DNA from: Chitinophagales bacterium
Lineage (GTDB): Bacteria > Bacteroidota > Bacteroidia > Chitinophagales > Chitinophagaceae
Direction of reading: 5' to 3'
Length of the DNA: 6,286 nucleotides
Assembly: GCA_025355935.1 (NCBI GenBank)
Contig: JANXYS010000390.1
Location: forward strand, 1 to 6,286
Below the pieces are notes generated by a model, which was given only the letters and a program-made list of their open reading frames with translations, was not told the DNA's origin and ran no database searches. The number at the start of each line of letters is the position of its first letter. Position 1 is the first letter of the stretch. This document shows, in pieces, positions 1 to 5,883 of the stretch. The translations under genes and the position numbers were made by a program.

Positions 1-924
1 TGTAGATTTGTTATTAATATAGGTTACCTCATCGTTGCGGAGTAAAAAGGTGCGCTTCAATTGTTCTACGGGTATTAGGCCATCAATATATTTAAGCAGA
101 TTTTCCACTGGCGCTTCTCCATCATCAAGTGTAATAAAATCATAGAATTCAAACACCCGTTTATCGGTCAGGGAGCGTAATTCCGTGTTAGCAAACCCTC
201 CGCCCATTGCAACCTTTATATCGGGATAATTCTCTTTAATATACTGTCCGCAGCGAAGTGATGTGTAAAGATTACCGGGAAATGGAACCGACATGGCGAA
301 CACTTGCGGTTGAATTTCCTGCAAGCGCTTTTCTAAAATATCTATTAAAATAGTATCAACATACGTGTAAGGCTTTTTAAGATTTTCGTATAACTCATCA
401 AAACTATTGGCGGACCGACCGAGGCGTTCGGCGTATCTGCTGAAACCAAAATGCGCGTCTACGTTTTGTGCGATAAGGTCTGAGAGATCCTCCAGGTACA
501 TGGTGGCGATATGCTTTGCTTTATCCTGTGTACCCATACTGCCGAAGGCCCATTGAAGGTCATCCAGCTGCGCGAAGCGACTGGCTTCCGGGAGGAAATC
601 TCGTTTGCAAATACGGTCGGCTAGTGTATTATTTTTGCCTTGCAGAAATCGAATCGCAGGATCAATCGTTTCAATATAGCAGTCTTTTAGTACGAGCATC
701 CGCCGGGTGTTTTCGTTTCGATCACCGGGCGTCTCCAGGATTCTGGAAAACAAATTTACCAGTCCTTCCTTGCAAAAGATAGCAAGGGTTACCTCAATTC
801 CCAGGTCAGCTTGGTACGTGTGAATGTTTTTTGTATTTAAAAAGCCTTTCAGGTATGCTGTTCCCGGATAAGGGGTATTTAGCTGGGTGAAAGGCGGAGT
901 AACCAAAAAAATCTTTGCGCTCAA
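1..924 (-). CDS. Radical SAM protein with N-terminal cobalamin-binding-like domain (partial, 3' end outside window)
   Basis: The 308 visible residues have no stop and run off the left edge. They begin with a beta-strand and loop, AKIFLVTPPFTQLNTPYPG, then a helix (AYLKGFL) and a second strand with QADLGIEVTLA around residue 45. After a long helical stretch (about 50-195) the fold resumes with QVFAMSVPFPGNLY (207-220), DIKVAMGGGFANTE (235-248) and FDFITL-type DFITLDDGEAPVENLL (262-277). The GGG...T and DFIxxxDGE pattern is that of B12-binding-domain radical SAM enzymes. The CxxxCxxC iron-sulfur motif would lie downstream, outside the window, so the radical SAM part is inferred from family architecture. 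The DxHxxG cobalt-ligand motif is not seen. The TTG at 922-924 was chosen because the only earlier in-frame TTG (943-945) lies inside a TAnnTTTG promoter element. There is no in-frame ATG near the N-terminus. Substrate is unknown. Confidence 0.82.
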   Translation of the reverse strand, partial: MSAKIFLVTPPFTQLNTPYPGTAYLKGFLNTKNIHTYQADLGIEVTLAIFCKEGLVNLFSRILETPGDRNENTRRMLVLKDCYIETIDPAIRFLQGKNNTLADRICKRDFLPEASRFAQLDDLQWAFGSMGTQDKAKHIATMYLEDLSDLIAQNVDAHFGFSRYAERLGRSANSFDELYENLKKPYTYVDTILIDILEKRLQEIQPQVFAMSVPFPGNLYTSLRCGQYIKENYPDIKVAMGGGFANTELRSLTDKRVFEFYDFITLDDGEAPVENLLKYIDGLIPVEQLKRTFLLRNDEVTYINNKST

Positions 925-942
925 GTAAGAATGTTTATTGTG

Positions 943-950
943 CAAAAATA
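943..950 (-). promoter_or_regulatory. Candidate Bacteroidota -7 promoter element for the radical SAM gene
   Basis: Minus-strand TATTTTTG fits the Bacteroidota -7 consensus TAnnTTTG and lies 18 bases before the TTG start at 924, which would give a short leader. No clear -33 TTG was seen at the usual distance, so this is a partial match. It argues against the upstream TTG at 943-945 as start. Confidence 0.45.
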
Positions 951-1090
951 GCTATTCCGGCTTTATCGGTAGTTGGGTGAGTTTAGTTTAAATTCCTAGT
1001 ATATCGACACCTGATCGGGCAGAAAAAAGCAGGAAGGTTTTTTACCTAGCTAGTTAAATTAGGACGATAAATTTATAGGCTGATGTATTG

Positions 1091-1098
1091 TACATTTG
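1091..1098 (+). promoter_or_regulatory. Candidate -7 promoter element for the DNA glycosylase gene
   Basis: TACATTTG matches TAnnTTTG and lies 24 bases before the ATG at 1123. It overlaps the TTG at 1096 that would give a nine-residue longer protein, so the ATG is the better start. No convincing -33 TTG is seen about 20 bases upstream. The opposing radical SAM promoter is about 140 bases away across the shared intergenic region (925-1122). Confidence 0.45.
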
Positions 1099-1122
1099 TT
1101 TACCAGCCAAGTATTAACGTAT

Positions 1123-1731
1123 ATGAGTCATAGAATTCATCTTTCCAAAGACAAAAAATTCAAGAAAATAATTGACCAACAAGAGGAATTTGTTCTTGTT
1201 AAGAGGAATGCTGTTCATCTTCGCTTATGCGCATCCATTATAAGCCAGCAGTTGAGTACTAAAGTAGCGGCAGTTATTTACCAGCGGTTTCTTGATCTCT
1301 ATAAAAAAAAGTTACCTTCAGCAAAAGAGATAGTATCAAAGCCGTTTGACGATATTCGGGCAATTGGGTTATCGAATGCCAAAACCCAGTATATAATGAA
1401 TGTTTGCAATTTTTTCATTGATAATAAAGTATCGGATGCCAGCCTTCATAAAATGAACGATGAGGAGCTCATTGAGTTTCTTATACAGATAAAAGGTATC
1501 GGGCGATGGACTGCAGAGATGATCCTGATGTTCACTCTCGGCCGCGAAGATGTTTTTGCCGTTGATGATCTTGGTATTCAACAAGCCATGACGAAGTTGT
1601 ATCATCTTGACGCCATGGATAAAAAAAATATGAAAAAGGAGATGTTGCGCCTCTCCGAAAGGTGGCGGCCATACCGTACTTATGCCTGTCGGTATTTATG
1701 GAACTGGAAAGACAACGAACCTAAAACTTAA
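1123..1731 (+). CDS. DNA-3-methyladenine glycosylase, AlkA/HhH-GPD type
   Basis: This 202-residue protein is a monofunctional base-excision repair glycosylase of the helix-hairpin-helix GPD superfamily, expected to remove alkylated purines such as 3-methyladenine. In the visible sequence, SIISQQLST (38-46) is the typical early helix, KGIGRWTA (124-131) is the HhH DNA-binding hairpin, and FAVDDLGIQQAM (145-156) carries the catalytic aspartate, by family position the second Asp, D149. RWRPYRTYACRYLW (180-193) is the characteristic C-terminal motif. Lys is absent at the HhH lyase position (Trp instead) and there is no C-terminal 4Fe-4S cysteine cluster, which argues against EndoIII or MutY. It is shorter than E. 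coli AlkA (282 aa) and lacks that protein's N-terminal domain, as is common for the short bacterial and MAG1-like forms. Its end overlaps the convergent methionine sulfoxide reductase gene by 11 bases. Confidence 0.93.
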   Translation: MSHRIHLSKDKKFKKIIDQQEEFVLVKRNAVHLRLCASIISQQLSTKVAAVIYQRFLDLYKKKLPSAKEIVSKPFDDIRAIGLSNAKTQYIMNVCNFFIDNKVSDASLHKMNDEELIEFLIQIKGIGRWTAEMILMFTLGREDVFAVDDLGIQQAMTKLYHLDAMDKKNMKKEMLRLSERWRPYRTYACRYLWNWKDNEPKT

Positions 1732-2194
1732 GAAGCTTCACTATTTCTTCCAGGTATTGTTGGTCGGTTAAATCATAACTGTCTAAAAATTCGCTATCTG
1801 CGTCAAGTACAGCTACTACTTCGCCGTTGCGTATTATCGGCACCACGATTTCTGATCGTGAAGCACTGCTACACCCAATATGACCGGGAAACTCTGCTAC
1901 ATCGGCCACTATCAGCGATGTAGCGCGCGCCCAGGAGCTACCACACACCCCACGACCTTTTTTAATTCTTGTACAGGCCACCGGTCCCTGAAAGGGACCG
2001 AGAACAAGTTCATCTTTTTTAACTAGGTAGAAGCCCACCCAAAGCCAGTTAAACTGCTCTTTGAGCGCGCCCGAGATGTTTGCAAGATTTGCGATCAGGT
2101 CGTCTTCACCTTCTAGTAATCCTGTAATTTGTGGTAACAAATCCCTGTATTTTTCTTCCTTTGTTCCAGTAGAAATTATAAGATCCTCTGCCAT
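1721..2194 (-). CDS. msrC: Free methionine-(R)-sulfoxide reductase (GAF-domain fRMsr)
   Basis: A single GAF domain of 157 residues that reduces free L-methionine-(R)-sulfoxide to methionine in the cytosol, using thioredoxin-type reductant. The signature is nearly complete: WVGFYLVKKDELVLGPFQG, then PVACTRIKKGRGVCG, then ADVAEFPGHIGCSSASRSEI. Counting from the ATG at 2194, the three conserved cysteines are C74, C84 and C108. Their spacing (10 and 24) matches C84, C94 and C118 of E. coli YebR/MsrC, so resolving and catalytic residues look intact. An in-frame TTG at 2218 would add eight residues (LQSYLCGM), but a TAnnTTTG element lies between it and the ATG, so the ATG is preferred. Length is normal for the family. 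The stop lies inside the end of the convergent glycosylase gene, leaving no room for a terminator between them. Confidence 0.94.
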   Translation of the reverse strand: MAEDLIISTGTKEEKYRDLLPQITGLLEGEDDLIANLANISGALKEQFNWLWVGFYLVKKDELVLGPFQGPVACTRIKKGRGVCGSSWARATSLIVADVAEFPGHIGCSSASRSEIVVPIIRNGEVVAVLDADSEFLDSYDLTDQQYLEEIVKLLKF

Positions 2195-2198
2195 TCCA

Positions 2199-2206
2199 CA
2201 AAGATA
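2199..2206 (-). promoter_or_regulatory. Candidate -7 element directly before the msrC-like start
   Basis: Minus-strand TATCTTTG matches TAnnTTTG and is separated from the ATG at 2194 by only four bases (TGGA). If it is used, transcription would begin at or within a base or two of the ATG, giving a leaderless mRNA. No -33 TTG was found at about 20 bases upstream, and no other TAnnTTTG is present on this strand between 2219 and 2601. Confidence 0.4.
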
Positions 2207-2345
2207 TGATTGTAACAAACCCGAAGTGATATAAGGCTTGAATTTTCAATCCGGATAAACAAAAGTTGATGAAGAATTTTGATCGATAAAACTGTGTATT
2301 GAAGCCTGCCTGCGGTGTCCATTACTTGTACTTCTTCCGGTTCCG

Positions 2346-2359
2346 CCCTTGCAAAAGGG
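2346..2359. repeat. Short inverted repeat (5-bp stem, GCAA loop)
   Basis: CCCTT GCAA AAGGG is a perfect 5-bp stem closed by GCAA, which on the plus-strand transcript is a GNRA-type tetraloop. Flanking TTC (2341-2343) and GAA (2360-2362) could extend the stem across a two-base bulge. It resembles small intergenic palindromes seen in many genomes, but whether it recurs elsewhere cannot be seen from one window. Confidence 0.4.
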
Positions 2360-2534
2360 GAAGACGCCCTGATATGTCTTCGTATTTCCAATAAACCTGG
2401 AAGATGCCGCAATATATGATGCCACCGTGGAATTGATAAGCCTGGGAGGGGCATGCATTCAGCACATTTGTAAACTTCGTACATTCATGTGGGAAGTTTG
2501 TGCCCGGTAATTTAAGAACATTAGTAGGACCTAT

Positions 2535-2577
2535 GCCGCGGCTGCGTAGACGCTTGTTTCAGATTCGCTGACTGCGA
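2535..2577. repeat. Cluster of three short GC-rich inverted repeats
   Basis: In 43 bases there are GCCGCGGC (2535-2542), GCGT-AG-ACGC (2544-2553) and TCGC-TGACT-GCGA (2565-2577). The cluster lies 24 bases past the recX stop codon and is GC-richer than its surroundings. It has no following T-run in the recX direction, so it is not a standard intrinsic terminator, although it could slow or end recX transcription by forming structure. Confidence 0.35.
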
Positions 2578-2601
2578 CGTTGTGTAAGACATTAAAAAAC
2601 T

Positions 2602-3072
2602 TTATTTTTTTTTCTTTAATAACTCATTAATCAGGCTCGATTCAAACCCCTTTTGTAGCAAATACTGATAAAGTTTTTTCTTTTTCGTAAATGTGTTTTT
2701 TTCGGATCGAAGAGAAAATGACTTTTCTTCGCACAACTTTAGAATCGTTTTTTCATATTCATCCTGATCGAGGGAAGCCAGCGCTCTTTTTACGTTATAT
2801 TCACTTACCCCTTTTCCTTTTAACTCGTATTTGATCTTTATTTTACCCCAACTTTTTATGCGGAACTTACCACCGGCAAACGCAATAGCAAAACGTTCTT
2901 CATTCAGGTAATTTTCATCGATCAGCAGAGCGATCATTTCCTCCACTTCATGTTTGTACAAGCCAAACCCGTATAACTTATCGCGGGTCTCCCCATGGCT
3001 TCGCTCCTGGTATGCGCAAAAAAACTTTATTTTTTGAAATGCTTTCTCTGTCCCTATATTCAATGGCTGCAT
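2602..3072 (-). CDS. recX: Regulatory protein RecX
   Basis: RecX binds RecA and modulates its filament and strand-exchange activity in the cytoplasm. The 156-residue protein is all-helical with the family's repeated three-helix modules. AFQKIKFFCAYQERSHGETRDKL (11-33) is the first module and resembles the Bacteroidota YCAYQER version. YLNEERFAIAFAGGKFRIKSWG (55-76) with KIKIKYELKGKGVS (77-90) is the second, most conserved module. KKLYQYLLQKGFESSLINELL (132-152) is the third. It ends in four lysines encoded by an A-rich run. Length is normal for RecX. The ATG at 3072 is the only plausible start: the next in-frame ATG is at residue 46, and a TAnnTTTG element sits four bases before it. recA is not in the window, and recX here stands alone, divergent from dnaN. 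Confidence 0.94.
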   Translation of the reverse strand: MQPLNIGTEKAFQKIKFFCAYQERSHGETRDKLYGFGLYKHEVEEMIALLIDENYLNEERFAIAFAGGKFRIKSWGKIKIKYELKGKGVSEYNVKRALASLDQDEYEKTILKLCEEKSFSLRSEKNTFTKKKKLYQYLLQKGFESSLINELLKKKK

Positions 3073-3076
3073 TAAG

Positions 3077-3084
3077 CAAATTTA
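3077..3084 (-). promoter_or_regulatory. Candidate -7 element directly before the recX start
   Basis: Minus-strand TAAATTTG matches TAnnTTTG and is followed by CTTA and then the recX ATG. This is the same four-base spacing as at the msrC-like gene, again implying a leaderless or nearly leaderless transcript. No -33 TTG is seen at about 20 bases upstream. No LexA-type box was recognised. Confidence 0.42.
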
Positions 3085-3184
3085 ATGAAAGCCAGCTACC
3101 TTGTCTTGCTGTTTAAAGCAATTTTAAATGTCTAATACCTCATTGGCTTCTTCGCGGCTGATTTTCCGTCTAAAATGCATTATC

Positions 3185-3216
3185 TTGGCTCGATTAAACC
3201 ATTGTTTTTATCTTTA
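3185..3216 (+). promoter_or_regulatory. Candidate dnaN promoter (-33 TTG, -7 TATCTTTA)
   Basis: TTG at 3185-3187 and TATCTTTA at 3209-3216 are 21 bases apart, close to Bacteroidota spacing. The -7 element differs from TAnnTTTG only in its last base. The ATG lies 20 bases further on, with an A/T-rich leader that has no Shine-Dalgarno sequence, as usual for this phylum. Confidence 0.5.
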
Positions 3217-3236
3217 ATTTTTAACAAACAACTTAT

Positions 3237-4352
3237 ATGAAGTTTATCGTTTCGTCTTCGGCATTGCTGAAACAACTGCAACAAATCAGTGGGGTTATAA
3301 ATGCAAATACGGTTTTGCCGATATTGGAAGATTTTCTATTTGAAATTGAAAAAAATAAGCTTACAGTTGTAGCCACCGACCTTGAAACGGTGATGAAAGT
3401 GCATATGGAAATCGAGGCAAAAGATCCGGGCAAGGTTTGTATTCCTGCAAAAATACTATTGGACTCCTTAAAGAACATAGCCGAGCAACCACTTACATTT
3501 AATATTGATAAAAACTTTGGAGTCGAAATTACCAGTGATAACGGAAAGTACAAAGTGATGGGAGAAAATCCAGATAACTTCCCGAAAGAACCTGCAGCTG
3601 ACGACGCAAATAGCTTCACGATGAGTTCTACGGCCCTGGTAACAGCTATTAATAAATCGATTTTTGCCGTAAGTAATGATGATCTCCGGCCTGCTATGAC
3701 GGGGGTTTTTTTTGAACTTGATAAAAATGGAATCAGCTTCGTTGCTACCGATGCACATCGCCTGGTGAAATTTACGCGCACCGATGTTAGCTGTCCGCAG
3801 AAGGATTCTTTTATCGTACCTAAGAAACCTCTGAACCTTTTAAAAAGTGCTTTGCCTGATAACGATGATGAACTAAACATTTCATACAATAGCAATCACC
3901 TTTTTGTAAAACATGGCGGCACTGAACTCGTGTGCAGGCTAATAGATGCAAGATTTCCAGATTATAAAGTTGTAATCCCTGTTGATAATCCATATAAAAT
4001 GACGGTGAATCGCAGCGATTTTCAAGGCGCCCTGCGTCGTGTAAGTGTTTTCAGTAACAAGAGTACTAACCAGGTTGCGCTGAGTATAAGTGGAAGCGAG
4101 TTACAACTAGCGTCCCAGGATGTTGATTTTAGTTTTGAAGGAAATGAAAGGATGGCTTGCCAATATGATGGCGAAGACCTTCAAATTGCCTTTAACGCTA
4201 AATTCCTTATAGAGATGCTCAACGGTGCCAGCACTGAAGAAATAAATGTTGAGCTTAGTACACCTACTAAGGCGGGGATCATTAAACCAAGTGAGCAGGA
4301 AGAAAACGAAGAATTGTTGATGCTCGTTATGCCCTTAATGCTCAATAATTAA
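3237..4352 (+). CDS. dnaN: DNA polymerase III sliding clamp, beta subunit
   Basis: The 371-residue protein forms the homodimeric ring that tethers DNA polymerase III and other clamp-binding proteins to DNA. Three similar domains of about 120 residues are present. Recognisable motifs are NTVLPILEDFLF (24-35), ATDLE (46-50), RPAMTGVFFE (151-160), ATDAHRL (170-176), RLIDARFPDYKVVIP (234-248) and the C-terminal MPLML (365-369), which corresponds to MPMRL of E. coli at the protein-binding cleft. Length matches the family (E. coli 366 aa). The ATG at 3237 gives the typical MKFIVSSSALL start. dnaA, recF and gyrB are not adjacent and no DnaA boxes were seen nearby, so this is not an origin region; dnaN apart from dnaA is common in Bacteroidota. 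It is divergent from recX, with 164 bases between the starts, and is followed by a hairpin terminator. Confidence 0.98.
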   Translation: MKFIVSSSALLKQLQQISGVINANTVLPILEDFLFEIEKNKLTVVATDLETVMKVHMEIEAKDPGKVCIPAKILLDSLKNIAEQPLTFNIDKNFGVEITSDNGKYKVMGENPDNFPKEPAADDANSFTMSSTALVTAINKSIFAVSNDDLRPAMTGVFFELDKNGISFVATDAHRLVKFTRTDVSCPQKDSFIVPKKPLNLLKSALPDNDDELNISYNSNHLFVKHGGTELVCRLIDARFPDYKVVIPVDNPYKMTVNRSDFQGALRRVSVFSNKSTNQVALSISGSELQLASQDVDFSFEGNERMACQYDGEDLQIAFNAKFLIEMLNGASTEEINVELSTPTKAGIIKPSEQEENEELLMLVMPLMLNN

Positions 4353-4364
4353 AACTTGGATATT

Positions 4365-4412
4365 AAAAAAATATACTAAAAATCTCCAGCTAACCTGGAG
4401 ATTTTTAGTATA
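4365..4412 (-). terminator. Intrinsic terminator between convergent genes, strongest for the minus strand
   Basis: TATACTAAAAATCTCCAG (4372-4389) is perfectly complementary to 4395-4412, giving an 18-bp stem with a five-base loop (CTAAC). Seven adenines at 4365-4371 become a U7 tract after the stem in minus-strand RNA, so it is a textbook terminator for the secreted-protein gene that ends at 4424. For dnaN, which ends at 4352, the same hairpin forms, but only an interrupted T-run inside the stem and a weak TTTC follow, so termination in that direction may be less efficient. Confidence 0.93.
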
Positions 4413-4423
4413 CTAGTTTCGTC

Positions 4424-4837
4424 TTAATTTTTAACCTGGTTAACAACCAGATCATCTACCTGGCGCGTTACTTTGTTAATGTAATAAACCTGTGTTTTCT
4501 TTGTTTTTTTGGAATAAACAAAAAGGTTCAATTCAATTTCAGTATCGGTGGTCTGTAACTGGATCTTCTGCGAAAATTTTCCGTTAGTTACGTCCTTCTT
4601 ATACAGCACATCGCCATCGGTATTTTCAAGGGAGACAACAAGATCATCGGCGGTCGCATTATCTACTTCAAGTTTAAATACGGGTTGTGAATTAACGGTT
4701 CCGATATACTGTACCGATGCTTTACCGGCAGAATCCTTAGGATCAGTAGAAGAAGCATTTGCAGTTGCAGACAGCATTGTTGTTGCGGTCATTACAATAA
4801 AGAAGATTTTTTTAAAATTTAAATAAGTCGCTTTCAT
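4424..4837 (-). CDS. Small exported protein of unknown function
   Basis: A 137-residue protein with a clear Sec signal peptide: basic residues (K9, K10), a hydrophobic core at 11-25 and a likely signal peptidase I site after A-N-A at 26-28. No lipobox cysteine is present; the mature part has no cysteine at all. The mature protein of about 109 residues alternates hydrophobic and polar residues in strands: ASVQYIGTVNSQPVFKLEVD, DLVVSLENTDGDVLYKKDV, KFSQKIQL, EIELNLFVYS and QVYYINKVTRQV. This suggests a small beta-sandwich. It resembles uncharacterised secreted proteins of Chitinophagaceae with a similar xYIG...FKxxxDN...GxxLYxxxxxxxxFxxxxxL layout; that is recollection, not a search. A role in the periplasm or at the surface is likely, but function is unknown. 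It is a single-gene unit closed by the terminator at 4365-4412. Confidence 0.88.
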   Translation of the reverse strand: MKATYLNFKKIFFIVMTATTMLSATANASSTDPKDSAGKASVQYIGTVNSQPVFKLEVDNATADDLVVSLENTDGDVLYKKDVTNGKFSQKIQLQTTDTEIELNLFVYSKKTKKTQVYYINKVTRQVDDLVVNQVKN

Positions 4838-5194
4838 AATAATTTATTTTGTGGTTGATAAAATAATTTTATTTCTATGAAAGCAATCGAAGGTTGAAAC
4901 TCAAGTGGCAGGAAAATGAAAGAAGAATCACCGGTGTTAGTATTTACGCAAATACATTTTTTTGATACTTGATAGGTCAAAGATAAGTCGCGTTTGTGTG
5001 AGGTTATACCCAAGTTTAAAGCTGCTATATTATGGCAAAGCCGAGACTTATTTTCTGTAACCTTCGCCTGTAGCGGTTTTCAGCAATCTTAATAAAGTAC
5101 GTCCAAGCAAATAATACGTTATTTACTTAACATTTTCGAAACATTGGAAATATTGTTATAAACTAGTTTTTAACATGTCATTAAAGAGCTGAGT
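4838..5194. other. AT-rich intergenic gap upstream of the small exported protein
   Basis: No gene or RNA was recognised. The gap holds a minus-strand TAnnTTTG element (4978-4985), a palindrome GTATTTACGCAAATAC (4940-4955, arms of 6, loop of 4), a palindrome ATAAAATAATTTTAT (4858-4872) and AAATAA-TACG-TTATTT (5109-5124). No strong intrinsic terminator follows the SGNH hydrolase gene ending at 5195, so readthrough across this gap is possible. Confidence 0.5.
4978..4985 (-). promoter_or_regulatory. Candidate -7 element for the small exported protein
   Basis: Minus-strand TATCTTTG matches TAnnTTTG about 140 bases before the ATG at 4837. The nearest upstream TTG (5011-5013) is 25 bases away, longer than usual. 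A weaker alternative lies closer to the gene: TTG at 4884-4886 with TATTTTAT at 4858-4865 and an 18-base spacer. If the distal element is used, the mRNA has a long leader containing the palindrome at 4940-4955. Confidence 0.3.
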
Positions 5195-5854
5195 CTAATT
5201 TGCTATTGCATTCATCATTTCTTCTGCTACCAGCTGATTACCGGTTTCGTTTAAATGCACACGATCACTTGTTAGTATGCCCGACTCTTTGTTTTGGGCA
5301 TTATGTATCTTCTCATAATTTATAAATACGCTTCTGAGATCAACCAGTTTACAATGATAAGTTGTTGCAAGCCTTCGAATCACATCACTGTATTTATCAA
5401 GGTCAGCATCCTGCGGGTTAGTTCCATCACTCTTTTCTCCAATGGTAGCGGGTGTAGTAACTACAACTTTAATCTTCTTCTGTTGCAGCTTTTTTATTAT
5501 AGCGATATAAAATTTTTCATATTTATCGTGATCAGTCCCAGTACCTGAAGTTTTATGCCAAACATCATTTACACCCACCCAAATTACAACGGTGTTTGGT
5601 TTTTTATCAATCACGTCTTCCGGCATACGGAGGTATAGGTCGTATACCTTATTACCTCCTACTCCCGCACCTATCAATTCATATTTACTTTGTAAATTTC
5701 TTTGATGGAGCATGCTGTTCATTCGGTCGATATACCCACCTTTATCAATTCCCATCTGGGTGATAGAGTCTCCGAAAAACACAATGCGGTTCTTTTTAAC
5801 TGGCTTCATGGCTGTTGCAAATATTATGATAGTGATAGCGGCGATGATTTTCAT
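5195..5854 (-). CDS. SGNH/GDSL-type esterase, probably exported
   Basis: A 219-residue serine esterase of the SGNH fold. Block I is FFGDSITQMG with catalytic S30, the block II region is IGAGVGGNKVYDL (61-72), block III is WVGVNDVW with oxyanion-hole N96, and block V is SDRVHLNETG with D197 and H200 completing the triad. All four signature positions are intact. The N-terminus has a short positive start and a hydrophobic segment (residues 3-15) ending in ATA, so it is likely exported, though the lysine-rich stretch at 17-22 follows closely and a membrane-anchored form is possible. It begins 29 bases after the GH5 gene on the same strand, with no promoter element seen between them, so it is probably co-transcribed. 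That context suggests deacetylation of acetylated plant polysaccharide or of GH5 products. This is inference, since SGNH enzymes also include lipases, thioesterases and peptidoglycan esterases. Confidence 0.92.
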   Translation of the reverse strand: MKIIAAITIIIFATAMKPVKKNRIVFFGDSITQMGIDKGGYIDRMNSMLHQRNLQSKYELIGAGVGGNKVYDLYLRMPEDVIDKKPNTVVIWVGVNDVWHKTSGTGTDHDKYEKFYIAIIKKLQQKKIKVVVTTPATIGEKSDGTNPQDADLDKYSDVIRRLATTYHCKLVDLRSVFINYEKIHNAQNKESGILTSDRVHLNETGNQLVAEEMMNAIAN

Positions 5855-5883
5855 TTGATAAAGTTTTAATGTGAATATATTTC

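Larger units (their letters stand above)
2219..2601. other. Intergenic gap between msrC-like gene and recX, no convincing gene
   Basis: An open minus-strand frame (2176-2484) and a second one (2246-2458) cross this stretch, but neither resembles a protein family I know, and the first runs into the msrC-like gene in another frame. The stretch holds a hairpin at 2346-2359 and three short GC-rich inverted repeats at 2535-2577, listed separately. No tRNA, riboswitch or insertion-sequence end is recognisable. It could be a decayed gene or a non-coding RNA locus; the sequence does not decide. Confidence 0.5.

Noticed and set aside
516..782. Plus-strand open frame of 88 codons
   Set aside because: It lies wholly inside the minus-strand radical SAM gene, whose protein sequence is clearly family-like; the plus-strand product resembles nothing.
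1096..1122. TTG start at 1096 for the DNA glycosylase
   Set aside because: The TTG is part of the TACATTTG promoter box, and the extra nine residues do not resemble the family; ATG 1123 is preferred.
2195..2218. TTG start at 2218 for the free-methionine-(R)-sulfoxide reductase
   Set aside because: The TATCTTTG promoter box lies inside this extension, and the ATG at 2194 gives the usual family N-terminus.
2176..2484. Minus-strand open frame of 102 codons and an overlapping one at 2246-2458
   Set aside because: Neither product resembles a known protein, the longer runs 19 bases into the msrC-like gene in another frame, and no promoter box precedes them. A decayed gene cannot be ruled out.
3100..3240. 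Replication origin near dnaN
   Set aside because: No DnaA-box cluster or dnaA, recF or gyrB neighbour is present; dnaN away from the origin is normal in Bacteroidota.
3233..3895. Minus-strand open frame of 220 codons
   Set aside because: It is antisense to dnaN and low in complexity, a typical shadow frame.
4548..4826. Plus-strand open frame of 92 codons
   Set aside because: It is the antisense shadow of the exported-protein gene, which has a proper signal peptide and terminator.
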